DNA of 64,000 nt from Nodosilinea sp. P-1105 (GCF_012911975.1 NZ_SMDQ01000016.1:30207-94206), one strand, 5' to 3'; numbered from the stretch's first letter, positions 26,662 through 38,258 are shown. The notes: generated by a model not told the origin, from the sequence alone. Numbers and translations: made by a program.

Positions 26662-26849
26662 GGCTGATGTTCCCAGGGCTTTGCTATAGGGTGGACTGAA
26701 TAATTACGAAACAAGAATACACTACTTCACCCGATTTGCTTTGCAGGTTAGGAGAGTTATAGACCGAATTCTTCCGTTTTTCAAATGTTATGTCTGTAAC
26801 TCTCGCCAACCCGGCTTTGAACCCCCTGGCTCAGGGGTAAGCGGCGTGT

Positions 26850-27023
26850 TTACTCGCCAGAGAGCCCTTCCAGGGAATCTAAATAGTTGTAAAGCCGACG
26901 CTGATCGACCACGATCGCAGGATCTGGTGGTAACGATGACTGGCGATCGCGGCACCGAGCAGCCCTGGCCCAACGAATAAACCCTTGATCTTCCCGACGA
27001 TCAGCGCGATAGCGTCTGGCCAT
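26850..27023 (-). CDS. Small hypothetical basic protein
   Basis: 57 residues from ATG 27023, preceded by GAGAG at 5-6 bases. It reads MARRYRADRREDQGFIRWAR with a later PAIVVDQRRLYNYLDSLEG. Composition is very basic, then acidic at the C-terminus, like a real compact protein rather than a shadow frame. A longer frame to 27209 runs into low-complexity repeat and was not used. Function unknown. Confidence 0.45.
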   Translation of the reverse strand: MARRYRADRREDQGFIRWARAARCRDRQSSLPPDPAIVVDQRRLYNYLDSLEGLSGE

Positions 27024-27089
27024 AGCTACTCTCAGTATCAACTCTTGTACTATAGCTAATCTTGTATACAGAACATCGCGAGGAATTAC

Positions 27090-27229
27090 GGAGGGAAGAG
27101 GGAAGAGGGAAGAGGGAAAATTTTGAGTTTTGAGTTTTGCACCTCCCCACCTCTTTACCTCCCCCACCTCCCCCATCCCATCCACCCATCCACCCATCCA
27201 CCCATCCACCCATCCACTCCCCCCCTCCC
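27090..27229. repeat. Microsatellite spacer before folP end
   Basis: GGGAAGA repeats (27093-27118), then TTTTGAG heptads, then C-rich CTCCCCACC runs, and about five tandem CATCCACC units (27178-27218). On the minus strand the last run reads GGGTGGAT repeats, a possible G-quadruplex. Confidence 0.8.
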
Positions 27230-28102
27230 CTACGATCGCCAGACCGCATCGGCAACTCGACAGACATCGTGCATTTCAGCCCCATCGTGGACCCGCAGAA
27301 TATCAGCCCCATTGGCGATCGCGGCGCAGCAGGTGGCCGCTGTGCCCCAGACCCGTTGTTGTGGATCAGGGCGGTCTAGGATGCCGCCAATAAAGCTTTT
27401 GCGAGAAGGACCCACCAGCACTGGATGCCCCAGCTGGCGAAAGTCTCGCAAGCGACGGAGTAGCTCCAGGTTTTGGGCAAAGGTTTTGGCAAAGCCCAGG
27501 CCAGGGTCAATGGCAATTTGGCTAGGTTTGACCCCCACCGCGATCGCCCCCTCAATCTGGCGTTCCAAGAACTCGTAGATTTCGCCCACCAAATCCTGGT
27601 AGTCGGTCATCTGCTGCATGGTGGCTGGGGTGCCCCGCAGATGCATCAAGACGATGGGCACGCCCAGGTCAGCCACCGTCGACAGCATGGCCCGATCGTA
27701 GGTGCCTCCAGAAATATCATTAATCAAGTCAGCCCCAGCTCGAATCGCCGCCCGGGCTACCGCTGAGCGGGTGGTATCGACGGAAATTACCGCCTGATTT
27801 AACACCTCGTCATCATCTCGCCGAATCGCCTCAATTACGGGGATGACCCGGTCTAATTCTTCAGCACGAGAAATGGAGTCGGCTCCAGGTCGAGTGGACT
27901 GTCCGCCAATATCTAAAATGTCAGTACCGTAGTGTACCAGGTGCCGGGCCTGGGCCACAGCCCGCTCGATGGTATTGAACTGGCCGCCATCGCTAAAGCT
28001 GTCAGGCGTAACGTTGAGTATTCCCATCAGATAGGTGCGACTGCCCCAAGTAAACGTGCGATCGCGCAACGTCCAGGGGGAAGGAGCCGTAATCACAGAC
28101 AT
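27230..28102 (-). CDS. folP: Dihydropteroate synthase
   Basis: Condenses p-aminobenzoate with dihydropterin diphosphate in folate synthesis. Key motifs: LMGILNVTPDSFSDGG, DILDIGGQSTRPGA, VISVDTTRSAVA, INDISGG, DPGLGFAKT and VLVGPSRKSFIGG. ATG 28102 (MSVITAPSPW) is chosen over the TTG ten codons upstream. The C-terminus HDGAEMHDVCRVADAV is complete. The gene stands alone, flanked on both sides by microsatellite spacers. Confidence 0.97.
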   Translation of the reverse strand: MSVITAPSPWTLRDRTFTWGSRTYLMGILNVTPDSFSDGGQFNTIERAVAQARHLVHYGTDILDIGGQSTRPGADSISRAEELDRVIPVIEAIRRDDDEVLNQAVISVDTTRSAVARAAIRAGADLINDISGGTYDRAMLSTVADLGVPIVLMHLRGTPATMQQMTDYQDLVGEIYEFLERQIEGAIAVGVKPSQIAIDPGLGFAKTFAQNLELLRRLRDFRQLGHPVLVGPSRKSFIGGILDRPDPQQRVWGTAATCCAAIANGADILRVHDGAEMHDVCRVADAVWRS

Positions 28103-28557
28103 GGTGGTTGCCCCTGTAGTAACAACAGCCAAGGGACAGGGATGCCCTTAGCTTCTCTATTGTGAGGGATCGGTGGGGGGTTTTGGTGGGGAGGTGGGGA
28201 GGTGGGGAGATGGGGAGGTGGGGAGGTGGGGAGGTGGTAGGGGCAGACCCAAGTGTCTGCCCTGTGAAGAGATCAGACAGGGGGGTATGGACAGACTGTG
28301 GGCCAGGGAATATTGCGAGGTTTTAAGGTTTACTGCCCTAAGGGGAACGCGGGGGCTTAAAATACAGACGGTTCAGGTTAAGAGATTGTTTGAAAAAGGT
28401 CAGCCCAGGTATAGGTTGCCGCCAAGAGGCCGTAAACCTGCTGAAGTTTGGGGGCATTGGCCTACCCCACAGGTATAGCCTGAGACGCACTTTGGCTTTT
28501 CAAACAACCTCTAAGAGCCCAGGCCATTTTCTAAGCTGTTTTGAGAGAACAATCGCC
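28103..28557. repeat. Spacer with G-rich array, hairpin repeat and psbQ leader
   Basis: 28185-28237 is a GGGGAGGT tandem array. At 28241-28262 lies hairpin repeat GGGCAGAC-CCAAGT-GTCTGCCC, third member of the 24.6-kb family. Closer to psbQ there is an 11-bp inverted repeat, TTGTTTGAAAA (28386-28396) and TTTTCAAACAA (28497-28507), about 100 bases apart, likely inside the promoter/leader region. Confidence 0.6.
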
Positions 28558-29010
28558 ATGATCATGGGACGAATTAGGCCTCTTTTGGGGGTTGTATTAG
28601 CCGTGATTGCCACCTGCCTAGTCGCTTGTGGCGGCCCAGCCGCTAAGGTTCCCACTACCTACACCCCCGAGGTGTTGCAGCAGGTTGAGCTGTACACCCC
28701 TGGTGTAGCTGAGTTACGCGATCGCTTTCCGGAGCTAGAAAGCTACATTCAAGACCAGGATTGGGTTGACGTTCAAAGTTTTATCCATGGTCCAATGGGC
28801 GAATTGCGGACGCGAGTAAACCGTTTGGCCGCTACTCTGCTACCCAAAGACCAGCCCCAAGCTCAGGCCCTGGCTAAAGAGCTGTATGGACACCTTGAAC
28901 GCCTGGATGAAGCGGCAGCTAATGGCCAACAGGTGATCGCTGGACAAGAGTACCGCAACGCTCTGGATGACTTTGATAGCTTCCTGAGTTTAGTGCCCAC
29001 CTTTGAGTAG
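28558..29010 (+). CDS. psbQ: Photosystem II lipoprotein PsbQ (CyanoQ)
   Basis: Lumenal extrinsic subunit that stabilises the oxygen-evolving side of photosystem II. The N-terminus is a lipoprotein signal (LLGVVLAVIATCLVACGG) with the Cys of VAC as lipidation site. The mature part is a four-helix bundle: PEVLQQVELYTPGVAELRDR, WVDVQSFIHGPMGELRTRV, LLPKDQPQAQALAKELYGHL and YRNALDDFDSFLSLVP. IHGPMGELR and LLPKDQ are typical CyanoQ words. Start at ATG 28558 or 28564. The oxidase gene follows after 8 bases. Confidence 0.9.
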   Translation: MIMGRIRPLLGVVLAVIATCLVACGGPAAKVPTTYTPEVLQQVELYTPGVAELRDRFPELESYIQDQDWVDVQSFIHGPMGELRTRVNRLAATLLPKDQPQAQALAKELYGHLERLDEAAANGQQVIAGQEYRNALDDFDSFLSLVPTFE

Positions 29011-29018
29011 TTCAGCCC

Positions 29019-30131
29019 TTGACCCAGGTTGTGATCGTAGGCTGCGGCGTCGTGGGGGCGGCCATTGCCTACGAATTGAGTTTACACACTAAATTTGACA
29101 TTACTGTCATCGACCAAAACTCCCCGGCCCAGGGATCTACCGGGGCTGCCCTCGGGGTGTTGATGGCGGTGATTAGCCATAAGGTCAAGGGGCGTAACTG
29201 GCGATTGCGAGCCCAGAGTCTAGCCCGGTACCAGACCTTAATTCCTGAGCTAGAAGCCAAGACGGGGCAGTCGATTCCCCACAATACCCAAGGCATTCTT
29301 AGCCTCTGCTTTGACGCTGAAGCACTACCCCGTTGGCGATCGCTGCAGACTATACGGCAGGCTCAGGGTTATGCCCTAGAGATTTGGTCACCCCAGCAGG
29401 TCATCCGTCGTTGCCCCCATCTGGAGACCTCTGGCCTGGTAGGGGGTATTTATTCGCCCCAAGATTTGCAAGTTAGCCCTACGGCTCTGACCCAGGCGCT
29501 GGTGGCTGCTGCCGCTGCCCATAGGGTCAAGTTTTGCTTGCACCAGCCGGTTACCCAGCTAGAGACTTCAGTGGCTGAGGGACGCTGTACTCGGGTTCAC
29601 ACCACAGCCCAAACGGTTGTGGCTGATGCGGTGGTGGTGTCGGCTGGCTTGGGGTCAGCGGCCTTATCTCAGGCGCTCAACTGTCCGTTAGCCCTAGGGC
29701 CAGTACTGGGGCAAGGGCTGAAGCTACACTGCGATCGCCCCCTGGGCCATCCTGACTTTCAGCCTGTGATCAATGGCGACGACATTCACCTGGTGCCCCT
29801 GGGTCAGGGGGATTACTGGCTGGGGGCCACCGTGGAATTTCCCCCAGATACGCCTGAGGCCGAGATTCTAGCTATGCAGCCTGAGGCAGCCCGGCTGCAA
29901 GCTATGATCGATGGGGCGATCGCCTACTGCCCAGCCCTGGCAGATGCGACGATTAGCGATCGCTGGTTTGGTTTGCGCCCCCGCCCCCAGGGCCAAGCCG
30001 CTCCGGTGATTCAACCTATGGCCGGGTACAGTAATGTTTGCTTAGCCACTGGCCACTACCGCAATGGTGTGCTCTTAGCCCCAGCCACGGCCCTAGCGGT
30101 GCGCGACTGGCTGGTTGAAAATACCGGTTGA
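29019..30131 (+). CDS. FAD-dependent amino-acid oxidase/dehydrogenase (DadA/ThiO-like)
   Basis: 370-residue flavoprotein of the DAO family. The Rossmann motif is at the N-terminus (VVIVGCGVVGAAIAYEL), followed by VIDQNSPAQGSTGAALGVLM. VVVSAGLGSAAL lies mid-protein, and a C-terminal FAD-binding segment reads WFGLRPRPQGQAAPVIQ and ATGHYRNGVLLAPATA. GHYRNGVLLAP is typical of glycine oxidase and related enzymes. The start is TTG 29019, 8 bases after psbQ; no better start keeps the Rossmann motif. Cyanobacterial homologues include the glycine/D-amino-acid oxidase used for the thiazole of thiamine. Substrate not certain. Confidence 0.85.
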   Translation: MTQVVIVGCGVVGAAIAYELSLHTKFDITVIDQNSPAQGSTGAALGVLMAVISHKVKGRNWRLRAQSLARYQTLIPELEAKTGQSIPHNTQGILSLCFDAEALPRWRSLQTIRQAQGYALEIWSPQQVIRRCPHLETSGLVGGIYSPQDLQVSPTALTQALVAAAAAHRVKFCLHQPVTQLETSVAEGRCTRVHTTAQTVVADAVVVSAGLGSAALSQALNCPLALGPVLGQGLKLHCDRPLGHPDFQPVINGDDIHLVPLGQGDYWLGATVEFPPDTPEAEILAMQPEAARLQAMIDGAIAYCPALADATISDRWFGLRPRPQGQAAPVIQPMAGYSNVCLATGHYRNGVLLAPATALAVRDWLVENTG

Positions 30132-30266
30132 ACCCACTAAAGATCCGCCTCAAAATGAAGTACCCGCTAAAGCCGTTACCTCATAACGGGTTCTCACCTG
30201 CGTGGGAATGTCGTTGGGACTTGATTAACTGGCGAGTCCCTTGGCCTAAATCAACGGTTTAAATCA

Positions 30267-30296
30267 AAAGAGACGCAGCCTTAGCTACGCCTCTTT
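30267..30296 (-). terminator. Possible weak terminator
   Basis: AAAGAGACGCAGC pairs with GCTACGCCTCTTT with two mismatches around CTTA. It lies between the converging oxidase and DUF2949 genes and could serve either. T tracts are short. Confidence 0.3.
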
Positions 30297-30297
30297 G

Positions 30298-30328
30298 TGA
30301 AAGTAATACACGGTGAAAGTAATACACG
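30298..30328. repeat. Direct repeat TGAAAGTAATACACG x2
   Basis: Two exact 15-bp copies (30298-30312, 30314-30328) separated by one base, downstream of the DUF2949 gene. Confidence 0.7.
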
Positions 30329-30370
30329 AAAGAATATGAACTACATTCCGATAAGCTCACCTTAAGCAGG

Positions 30371-30562
30371 CTAAGCGGCTTCCATCCAGTCATAGATCTT
30401 CTCTAATTGCTCTAGGCTTACTAAGCCGTACTGCCAAAGAATCATAGGCAGGGGGCCAGGATCCTGTTCGCTGTGCTTTAAGGCCACCTGGAGGGAGGCC
30501 GAAGAAATCGCCAGTTCGTCTTGCAAAAACCGAATCAGATTAGGTTGTCCGTCTAGGGTCAT
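30371..30562 (-). CDS. DUF2949 protein
   Basis: 63-residue acidic protein found in cyanobacteria. LIRFLQDELAISSASLQVAL and PLPMILWQYGLVSLEQLEKI match the DUF2949 pattern: a short helical domain with the conserved LPM(I/V)LWQYGL(V/I)(S/T)LxQL motif. A GGAGG is visible just upstream of the ATG (plus-strand CCTCC at about 30570). No transmembrane segment. Function unknown. It stands alone, with 550 bases of non-coding sequence upstream. Confidence 0.8.
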   Translation of the reverse strand: MTLDGQPNLIRFLQDELAISSASLQVALKHSEQDPGPLPMILWQYGLVSLEQLEKIYDWMEAA

Positions 30563-31114
30563 TGAGTCTCACCTCCTTGGGGTAAGTCGTAGGGTAAATA
30601 GGGTTTATATACAGCCAGACCGTCAGCTAGGGCTACAACACCCTAAAGTCTTAAGCTATCTCGGTATCAGGTTGAGAGATATTGCCCACGATTTTACACA
30701 AGGATGCATCCGTAGCAACATCAATTTTTTGTACGGTTTTTGCACCAATAAGCACACCCTAGCCAACTGCATAGTCTGGTAACAGCCAAGGCCTTCAGAC
30801 ATATAGCCTCATGACACCATTGCTGCGCTCAACCTTTTCCGGTTGACACTCGAAGTCACCCGTTGCCCGCAACCAGGCTATGGACGTAAAAAATGATACC
30901 CAGATGGGTATCGCCCATATCAGTACTGCTTAACGGAACGTAAGACCCGTTAATAATGCGTTAACTATAACGAATCCGCCAACAGGTGTCAGACACGGTC
31001 AGCCATAGATTGCAGCTTAAACCGACGACTAAGCAATTTAGCCGAGGGAGAAGACGACGGACGTACCCTACCCCAAATCTGAGCGCACAGCAGTAACCCC
31101 TGGGTCAGCTCCCG
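30563..31114. other. Long intergenic region between DUF2949 and tocopherol cyclase
   Basis: 552 bases, no credible gene. A clean minus-strand terminator lies at 30888-30912, about 200 bases beyond the tocopherol cyclase stop. It implies either a long 3' UTR or a small independent minus-strand RNA from 31110 to 30890. The remaining ~320 bases presumably hold the DUF2949 promoter. Confidence 0.4.
30888..30912 (-). terminator. Rho-independent terminator (minus strand)
   Basis: On the minus strand GATACCC-ATCT-GGGTATC (7-bp perfect stem, 4-base loop) is followed by ATTTTTT. Probably ends the tocopherol cyclase operon transcript. Confidence 0.65.
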
Positions 31115-32943
<1,829 letters not shown>

Positions 32944-32955
32944 ACTGGCCTAACA

Positions 32956-33399
32956 TTAAAGCACCTGCTCTATCCTACGGTGCTCTAGGAAAGACAGCAA
33001 AATTTGTTGGTGGGGTACCCCCAGGGGGCGGACCTGATTGGCCCGGGTCGAGTAACGTTGCCCCTGGTGAATGTCCGCTACAGTCCACAGAGCTAAATCC
33101 CAACCTTCATTCAGCTGCAACTGGTCCACTGGCCGCTCCAACGGGCCGTGGAAGACGTGGCGCACTACAGATTCTGAGTCAAACCGTTGAAAGAAGGTTA
33201 ACTGGGACGGCGCGTAGCCAATTTCCTCTTGCAGTTCTCGGCGAACGGCCGCATCAGGGGATTCCCCCGGGTTCAAGTGGCCGCCAAAAAAAGCCCAGTG
33301 ACCCGGATAAACGATGGTGGGAATATCATCCCGCAGTTGCATTAGGTAACGATCATGGTGGTGCAGAATCGCGATCGCCACCTGTGGTATTTGCCCCAT
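32956..33399 (-). CDS. NUDIX hydrolase
   Basis: 147 residues with a complete Nudix box (GHLNPGESPDAAVRRELQEE followed by IGY), consistent with GX5EX7REUXEEXGU. It hydrolyses a nucleoside diphosphate linked to an unknown moiety. The N-terminus (QVAIAILHHHDRYLMQLRDD) and FFGGH before the box are typical. First gene of the NUDIX / metallopeptidase / tocopherol cyclase group. Confidence 0.92.
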   Translation of the reverse strand: MGQIPQVAIAILHHHDRYLMQLRDDIPTIVYPGHWAFFGGHLNPGESPDAAVRRELQEEIGYAPSQLTFFQRFDSESVVRHVFHGPLERPVDQLQLNEGWDLALWTVADIHQGQRYSTRANQVRPLGVPHQQILLSFLEHRRIEQVL

Positions 33400-33635
33400 G
33401 GGAACTCAGTCTGAATGGCCAACCGCAGTATAGCCGGTTTAACTCGGTCCAAGCGGGAGACTAGCGCCCAGACCCGCGTCCTTCGGGGTACTGTGAGACG
33501 CTCAAGTTTGGGGGTGGCAGGCTGTTGTAGCAATCCATTGGTGTTATGTCCTGATGGTGGATAAGGACAACTACAACAATGGGGCTTGGGATTACGGAAA
33601 CAGTTCAGATACCCTTAATCTCTAGAACCTAGCCA

Positions 33636-35051
33636 TCACCGCCCCAAGACCGCCGTGCCTTCATAAAAATAGAGGCCAGCGATGCAACCGGTCATGAGGG
33701 TGGCTAAGGTACCCGCCCACAAAGCTTTCCAGCTTAATTCGCTGATGTCTTGACGACGGGAGGGGACAAGGCCTGACAGACCGCCGACAAAAATGCCCAC
33801 CGAGGGAATGTGGGCAAAGCCACAGAGCACATAGCTGACGATCACCAGGGCGCGATCGCTAATGGCGCCTTCTGCTGCTAGATCCGCTAAGGCAATGTAG
33901 GGGGGAATGGCCGTCTCCAGAAGTCGCCGCCCAATCAGCTGGGAGGAAATCCACAGTTCTGTCCAGTCTAGGGATACTCCGGTCAGAAAGGTCAGGGGTA
34001 AAAATATGGCTCCCATAATATTTTGCAAGGTCATGACCTGAAACACCTGACCCAGGCTGCGCCACAGGGCCACGTCACTGTCGGCCAAGGTGGCCAGTTG
34101 GGCAAAGATTAGATTTAGCAGAGCAATTAACCCCAAAATGGCAATCAGGGCAGCCACGATACCGACGGCCATTTTGACGCCGTCTAAAGCGCCTAAGATC
34201 AGACTGTCCATGGGAGATTTGCGATCGCCGTCGGTCATGTCAATGGCAGGTACCTTGCCCAGGGTTTCAGGCACCGCCTGTTCGGGGACCAAAATCTTCG
34301 CCATCACAAAGGCAGCGGGGATGGTTAGCACCGAGGCCGACATCAAGTGCCCGGCGATCGCCGGAAACGTCCCCCGCAAATAACCGGCATACAGCCCCAG
34401 CATTGTCGAAGCAATAGAGCCAAACATCGAGGCCATAATCGCACAGAGCTCGCTGCGGGTCATGCGTTCCAAAAAGGGCCTGATGGCAATGGCTGACTCG
34501 ATGCCAACAAAGATATTGGCCCCCCCGGCCAGGGCTTCCGCACCGCTGATGTTCATGGACCAGCGAAAGAACTGGGCAAACGCGCGAATCACCGGTTGAA
34601 TTAGCCCCAGGCCATATAACAATGAGAAAATCGCCGAAAAGAAGACTACCTGGGGGAGCGAACGAAAGGCAAAGATGTACCCCAGGTTCAAGTTATCGGT
34701 CCCCAATCGATCCCCCGGCACTGGGGTAAACGGCGGGGTTAGAGCCCGAGCGACCCACCGACCTGCCCCCGATGGCCCCACCGGTTGGCTGAAGTCGGGG
34801 ACCAAAATCGGGCCAAACAAAAATCGAGCCCCGGCGTCTGAGGCGTCAATTAAGCCGTTGAGAATACCGCTAAGCCACACCACCAGATCACGACTGAGGG
34901 GCACCAGGAAGATCAGCAGCCCCAGTACCAGTTGCAGCCCGATCCCCCATAGGATCATTTTCCAGGGAACCTGACGACGATCTTCAGAACCAAGCCAGGC
35001 AATGAAACACAGCCCCCCAATGCCCAACAGCGAAATCAACCGCAGCGCCAT
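33636..35051 (-). CDS. Concentrative nucleoside transporter (CNT/NupC family)
   Basis: 471-residue inner-membrane symporter for nucleosides, driven by Na+ or H+. Family motifs: GGANIFVGIESAIAIRPFLE, RSELCAIMASMFGSIASTML, GYLRG and PSVGIFVGGLSGLVPSRRQD. About ten hydrophobic helices are visible, starting LISLLGIGGLCFIAWLG. A ~40-residue periplasmic-like loop (LVPDFSQPVGPSGAGRW) is long but seen in other bacterial members. Start at ATG 35051. Monocistronic. Confidence 0.93.
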   Translation of the reverse strand: MALRLISLLGIGGLCFIAWLGSEDRRQVPWKMILWGIGLQLVLGLLIFLVPLSRDLVVWLSGILNGLIDASDAGARFLFGPILVPDFSQPVGPSGAGRWVARALTPPFTPVPGDRLGTDNLNLGYIFAFRSLPQVVFFSAIFSLLYGLGLIQPVIRAFAQFFRWSMNISGAEALAGGANIFVGIESAIAIRPFLERMTRSELCAIMASMFGSIASTMLGLYAGYLRGTFPAIAGHLMSASVLTIPAAFVMAKILVPEQAVPETLGKVPAIDMTDGDRKSPMDSLILGALDGVKMAVGIVAALIAILGLIALLNLIFAQLATLADSDVALWRSLGQVFQVMTLQNIMGAIFLPLTFLTGVSLDWTELWISSQLIGRRLLETAIPPYIALADLAAEGAISDRALVIVSYVLCGFAHIPSVGIFVGGLSGLVPSRRQDISELSWKALWAGTLATLMTGCIAGLYFYEGTAVLGR

Positions 35052-35302
35052 AGCCTAAGTCCTTTCTCTGCTCCGTAAATTTGGCCATCTGCACCGATTA
35101 TGCCAGCAATTCTGACTTTGGCCGTGCATTGGGGATCTAAACGGCTGAGGGAGGGTATTGGAGTCTCCTAGACTCTAGGGGCAAAGCCAGGGCTTCTATC
35201 CCAGATCAACCAAGACTCTGTCACAAGATAGTCGTTCCATCCCAAGGTAGAGGTGCTATCCTCCACTGTGAGTGTGAGTGAGTGAGCAAGGAATTCAGAG
35301 CT

Positions 35303-36772
35303 ATGGTGAGTTCTCCGGTTAAACCGACGGTTGCTGTACCTGCAGATCAACCTCCTGTAGGTCGTTCTCAAGGATTTACTGAGGGGTTGGGGGCACTGTC
35401 TTTGCCCAAAACGCCACTCTTTGGCACCGATGGTATCCGAGGTCATGCTGGGGAGCTATTGACGGCCCCACTGGCCATGGCTGTGGGCTATTGGGCCGGT
35501 CAGGTGTTGCGATCCCAGGGACAGCTCCAGGGCCCGGTAATTCTGGGCCAAGATTCCCGTAATTCTGGCCACATGCTGGCCACCGCCCTGTCCGCTGGCC
35601 TCACCTCTGCTGGCTTAGATGTATGGTACATCGGGCTATGCCCCACCCCGACGGTGGCCTACTTGGCTGAATCCTGTCAGGCCTCGGGGGGGATCATGAT
35701 CTCGGCCAGCCATAACCCTCCTGAAGACAATGGCATCAAGTTCTTTGGCGGCGACGGCACTAAGCTGAATAGCACCATGCAGGCGGACATTGAAGCCGCC
35801 CTGCGCGGTCAGTCAGTGGTAACTGAGGCGGCCCCCGCCACCACCTGGGGCCAGTGCTATTACCGTCCAGAGTTGGTCAACCGCTACATCAGCTTTTTGC
35901 ACAAGCCTTTGCAGCCCGATTTAGACCTGCGGGGCATGAAAGTTGTGCTGGATATGGCCTGGGGCTCAGCCACTCGCCTAGCCGCCCAGGTATTTCAGGA
36001 AGCTGGGGCCGAGGTAATCGCACTCCATGACCAACCGGATGGCGATTTAATTAACGTCAACTGTGGCTCTACCCATTTAACTCCCCTCAAGGCCGCTGTG
36101 AAAACCCACCAGGCCCAACTGGGCTTTGCCTTTGATGGCGACGCCGACCGGGTGATGGCGGTTGACCCCGAGGGGCGAGTGGTCGATGGCGACTACATTT
36201 TATATTTCTGGGGCCAGCGACTGCGGGAGCAGGGCCGTTTACCCGACAATACCCTGGTTTCGACTGTGATGGCTAACCTAGGCTTTGAGCGAGCATGGCA
36301 AGCCCTGGGCGGCACCCTGGTACGCACCCAGGTGGGAGACCAGCACGTCCATGCTGAAATGGTGAGCCGAGGTGCCAAGTTGGGAGGGGAGCAGTCCGGC
36401 CATATCCTCTGCCACCACTACAGCCTCACCGGGGATGGGATTCTCACGGCGCTACACCTGGCCTCGTTGGTGCAAACCACAGGGGGGTGCCTGGCGGCGT
36501 TGATGAACCAAAGTTTTCAGACCTATCCCCAGCTGTTGCAGAATGTGCGGGTGGTCGATCGCGATCGCAGACTCAACTGGCAAGATTGCGACCCCGTGAT
36601 GCAATCGATCCAGACTGCAGAGCAAGCCATGGGCAGCGAAGGCCGAGTGTTGGTGCGACCATCTGGGACTGAGCCCGTGATTCGGGTGATGGTGGAGGCG
36701 GTGCAGCAGGAGCTCGTCACCCACTGGATGCAGCATATTGTCGGATCCGTATCTCGTCATTTAGCCGTTTGA
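35303..36772 (+). CDS. glmM: Phosphoglucosamine mutase
   Basis: Interconverts glucosamine-6-phosphate and glucosamine-1-phosphate for peptidoglycan and UDP-GlcNAc synthesis. The N-terminal FGTDGIRG follows a ~35-residue extension. The active-site phosphoserine loop is [19 protein letters not shown]. The metal loop is FDGDADR. The sugar loop is [10 protein letters not shown], and the C-terminal phosphate-binding loop is [18 protein letters not shown] 35303 ([10 protein letters not shown]) is preferred over GTG 35282. The GAGTGAGTGAG just upstream is repetitive and gives no clear ribosome-binding site. Confidence 0.95.
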   Translation: MVSSPVKPTVAVPADQPPVGRSQGFTEGLGALSLPKTPLFGTDGIRGHAGELLTAPLAMAVGYWAGQVLRSQGQLQGPVILGQDSRNSGHMLATALSAGLTSAGLDVWYIGLCPTPTVAYLAESCQASGGIMISASHNPPEDNGIKFFGGDGTKLNSTMQADIEAALRGQSVVTEAAPATTWGQCYYRPELVNRYISFLHKPLQPDLDLRGMKVVLDMAWGSATRLAAQVFQEAGAEVIALHDQPDGDLINVNCGSTHLTPLKAAVKTHQAQLGFAFDGDADRVMAVDPEGRVVDGDYILYFWGQRLREQGRLPDNTLVSTVMANLGFERAWQALGGTLVRTQVGDQHVHAEMVSRGAKLGGEQSGHILCHHYSLTGDGILTALHLASLVQTTGGCLAALMNQSFQTYPQLLQNVRVVDRDRRLNWQDCDPVMQSIQTAEQAMGSEGRVLVRPSGTEPVIRVMVEAVQQELVTHWMQHIVGSVSRHLAV

Positions 36773-37109
36773 ACAGTATACGGTTCAAGATTCAGGGCAT
36801 ACGATTAGGGGCGGGCAGACAAATCAGGTACCCGCTGCTCGGAAGGTCCCTCGCTGGGAACAAGTCCTAATTCTTAATCTTGATTCTTAATCTTGACGCT
36901 GCCCGAGTAGATGGCCCCAGAAGTCGGCCAGCCTTTCCTGATCCCTGACAACTAGAACCCGACACCCTCAGTCCAGAGGGCATATTTCTGCTAGCCGATA
37001 CGAGTTGTCAAAGTCATTTTGCTTAATGCGTGATATTCTCAATAAAGCAGGCCGGTTATTGTTTAGGTCAAGCTGGTTTTTGCTGTTGACGTTATTCTTG
37101 CCCTTCTCC
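36773..37109. other. Intergenic region with short tandem repeats
   Basis: 337 bases. GATTCTTAATCTT-like units repeat at about 36868-36894, and an earlier CGGTTCAAGATTCAGGGC motif lies near the glmM stop. The right half is the likely promoter of the ABC ATPase gene. No gene or RNA was recognised. Confidence 0.35.
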
Positions 37110-38258
37110 ATGACAATGCCAGATATTTTGCGGCTTGATGCTGTGACGAAGTCATACACTCCAGCTTCACCGCCAGCCGTAAACAACGTCAGCTTCACCC
37201 TAAAGCAGGGAGAAATTCTAGGTTTATTGGGGCCATCGGGCTGTGGGAAAACAACGCTGCTGCGCTTGATTGCCGGGTTTGAGCAGCCGGAACAAGGCAC
37301 AATTTATTTAGATCAGCAGCCGGTATGTGGACCATGCTGGTTGCCCCCCGAACGCCGTGATGTGGGTATTTTGTTCCAGGACTATGCCCTGTTTCCCCAC
37401 TTAACGGTAGAAAAAAATGTCGCTTTTGGGCTGCAACAGCGGTCTCGTCGCAGTCAGCTTTCAGGCGACCAGGTGAAGCAGCAGACCGTAGAGGCGATTG
37501 CCCTGGTGGGGTTGAGTGGTCTAGAGCATCGCTTTCCCCATGAGCTTTCTGGTGGGCAGCAGCAGCGGGTGGCCTTGGCTCGGGCTCTAGCGCCTCGCCC
37601 AGCTTTGATTTTGCTGGATGAGCCTTTTAGCAACCTGGACGTGCAGGTACGGCTACACCTGCGTCAGGAGGTGCGCGATATCTTACGGCAGGTGAGTGCT
37701 TCAGGGGTATTTGTCACCCACGACCAAGAGGAGGCCATGGCCATGGCCGATCGCGTGGCGGTGATGCGTCAGGGATATTTAGAGCAGTTGGGCACTCCTG
37801 AGACGATTTACAGTCAGCCCGAGTCACGCTTTATTGCTGATTTTGTCACCCAGGCCAACTTCTTGGCGGCTTGTCGAGAGGCTCAGGGTTGGCAGACCGA
37901 ACTGGGCTGCTTTGACATTGCTGTGGAACCTGGCCCCTGTGTGGGGGTGGATATTCTCAGGTCTATGACAGAACCGGCTCGGGGGGATCTAATGCTGCGT
38001 CAAGAAGATATTGACTTGGTCCACGATGAGAATGGGCCTTTGCTCGTGCGCGATCGCCAGTTTCTAGGGCGAGAATATAAATATTGTCTGCAATCACCTT
38101 CTGGGCGGACTCTTCATGCTCGTTTGCCCATAGGTAACCCAATTCCCCTGGGTAATCGGGTCCGTTTGGTGATCAAGCCTCAGCGAGTGCGCCTCTACGC
38201 ATCCCAAGCTCCGGATCTCCCTCGGGACGCGAGAGAAGTCAGCCTAGTTACGTCGTGA
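37110..38258 (+). CDS. ABC transporter ATPase, Fe3+/polyamine/sulfate (FbpC/PotA) type
   Basis: Importer ATPase with Walker [11 protein letters not shown]-loop [15 protein letters not shown], signature [18 protein letters not shown], Walker [13 protein letters not shown] and switch [14 protein letters not shown]-like C-terminal domain of ~130 residues follows ([28 protein letters not shown]). I start at ATG 37110 ([10 protein letters not shown]). The frame open to 37005 would add a hydrophobic stretch (WFLLLTLFLPF) not expected for this family. An extra [14 protein letters not shown] segment is typical of FbpC-like ATPases. No permease or binding-protein gene is adjacent; iron as substrate is the best guess. 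Confidence 0.88.
   Translation: MTMPDILRLDAVTKSYTPASPPAVNNVSFTLKQGEILGLLGPSGCGKTTLLRLIAGFEQPEQGTIYLDQQPVCGPCWLPPERRDVGILFQDYALFPHLTVEKNVAFGLQQRSRRSQLSGDQVKQQTVEAIALVGLSGLEHRFPHELSGGQQQRVALARALAPRPALILLDEPFSNLDVQVRLHLRQEVRDILRQVSASGVFVTHDQEEAMAMADRVAVMRQGYLEQLGTPETIYSQPESRFIADFVTQANFLAACREAQGWQTELGCFDIAVEPGPCVGVDILRSMTEPARGDLMLRQEDIDLVHDENGPLLVRDRQFLGREYKYCLQSPSGRTLHARLPIGNPIPLGNRVRLVIKPQRVRLYASQAPDLPRDAREVSLVTS

Noticed and set aside
27001..27393. Frames rich in HPST/PPP or GGWVDGW
   Set aside because: Translations of the CATCCACC microsatellite, not proteins.
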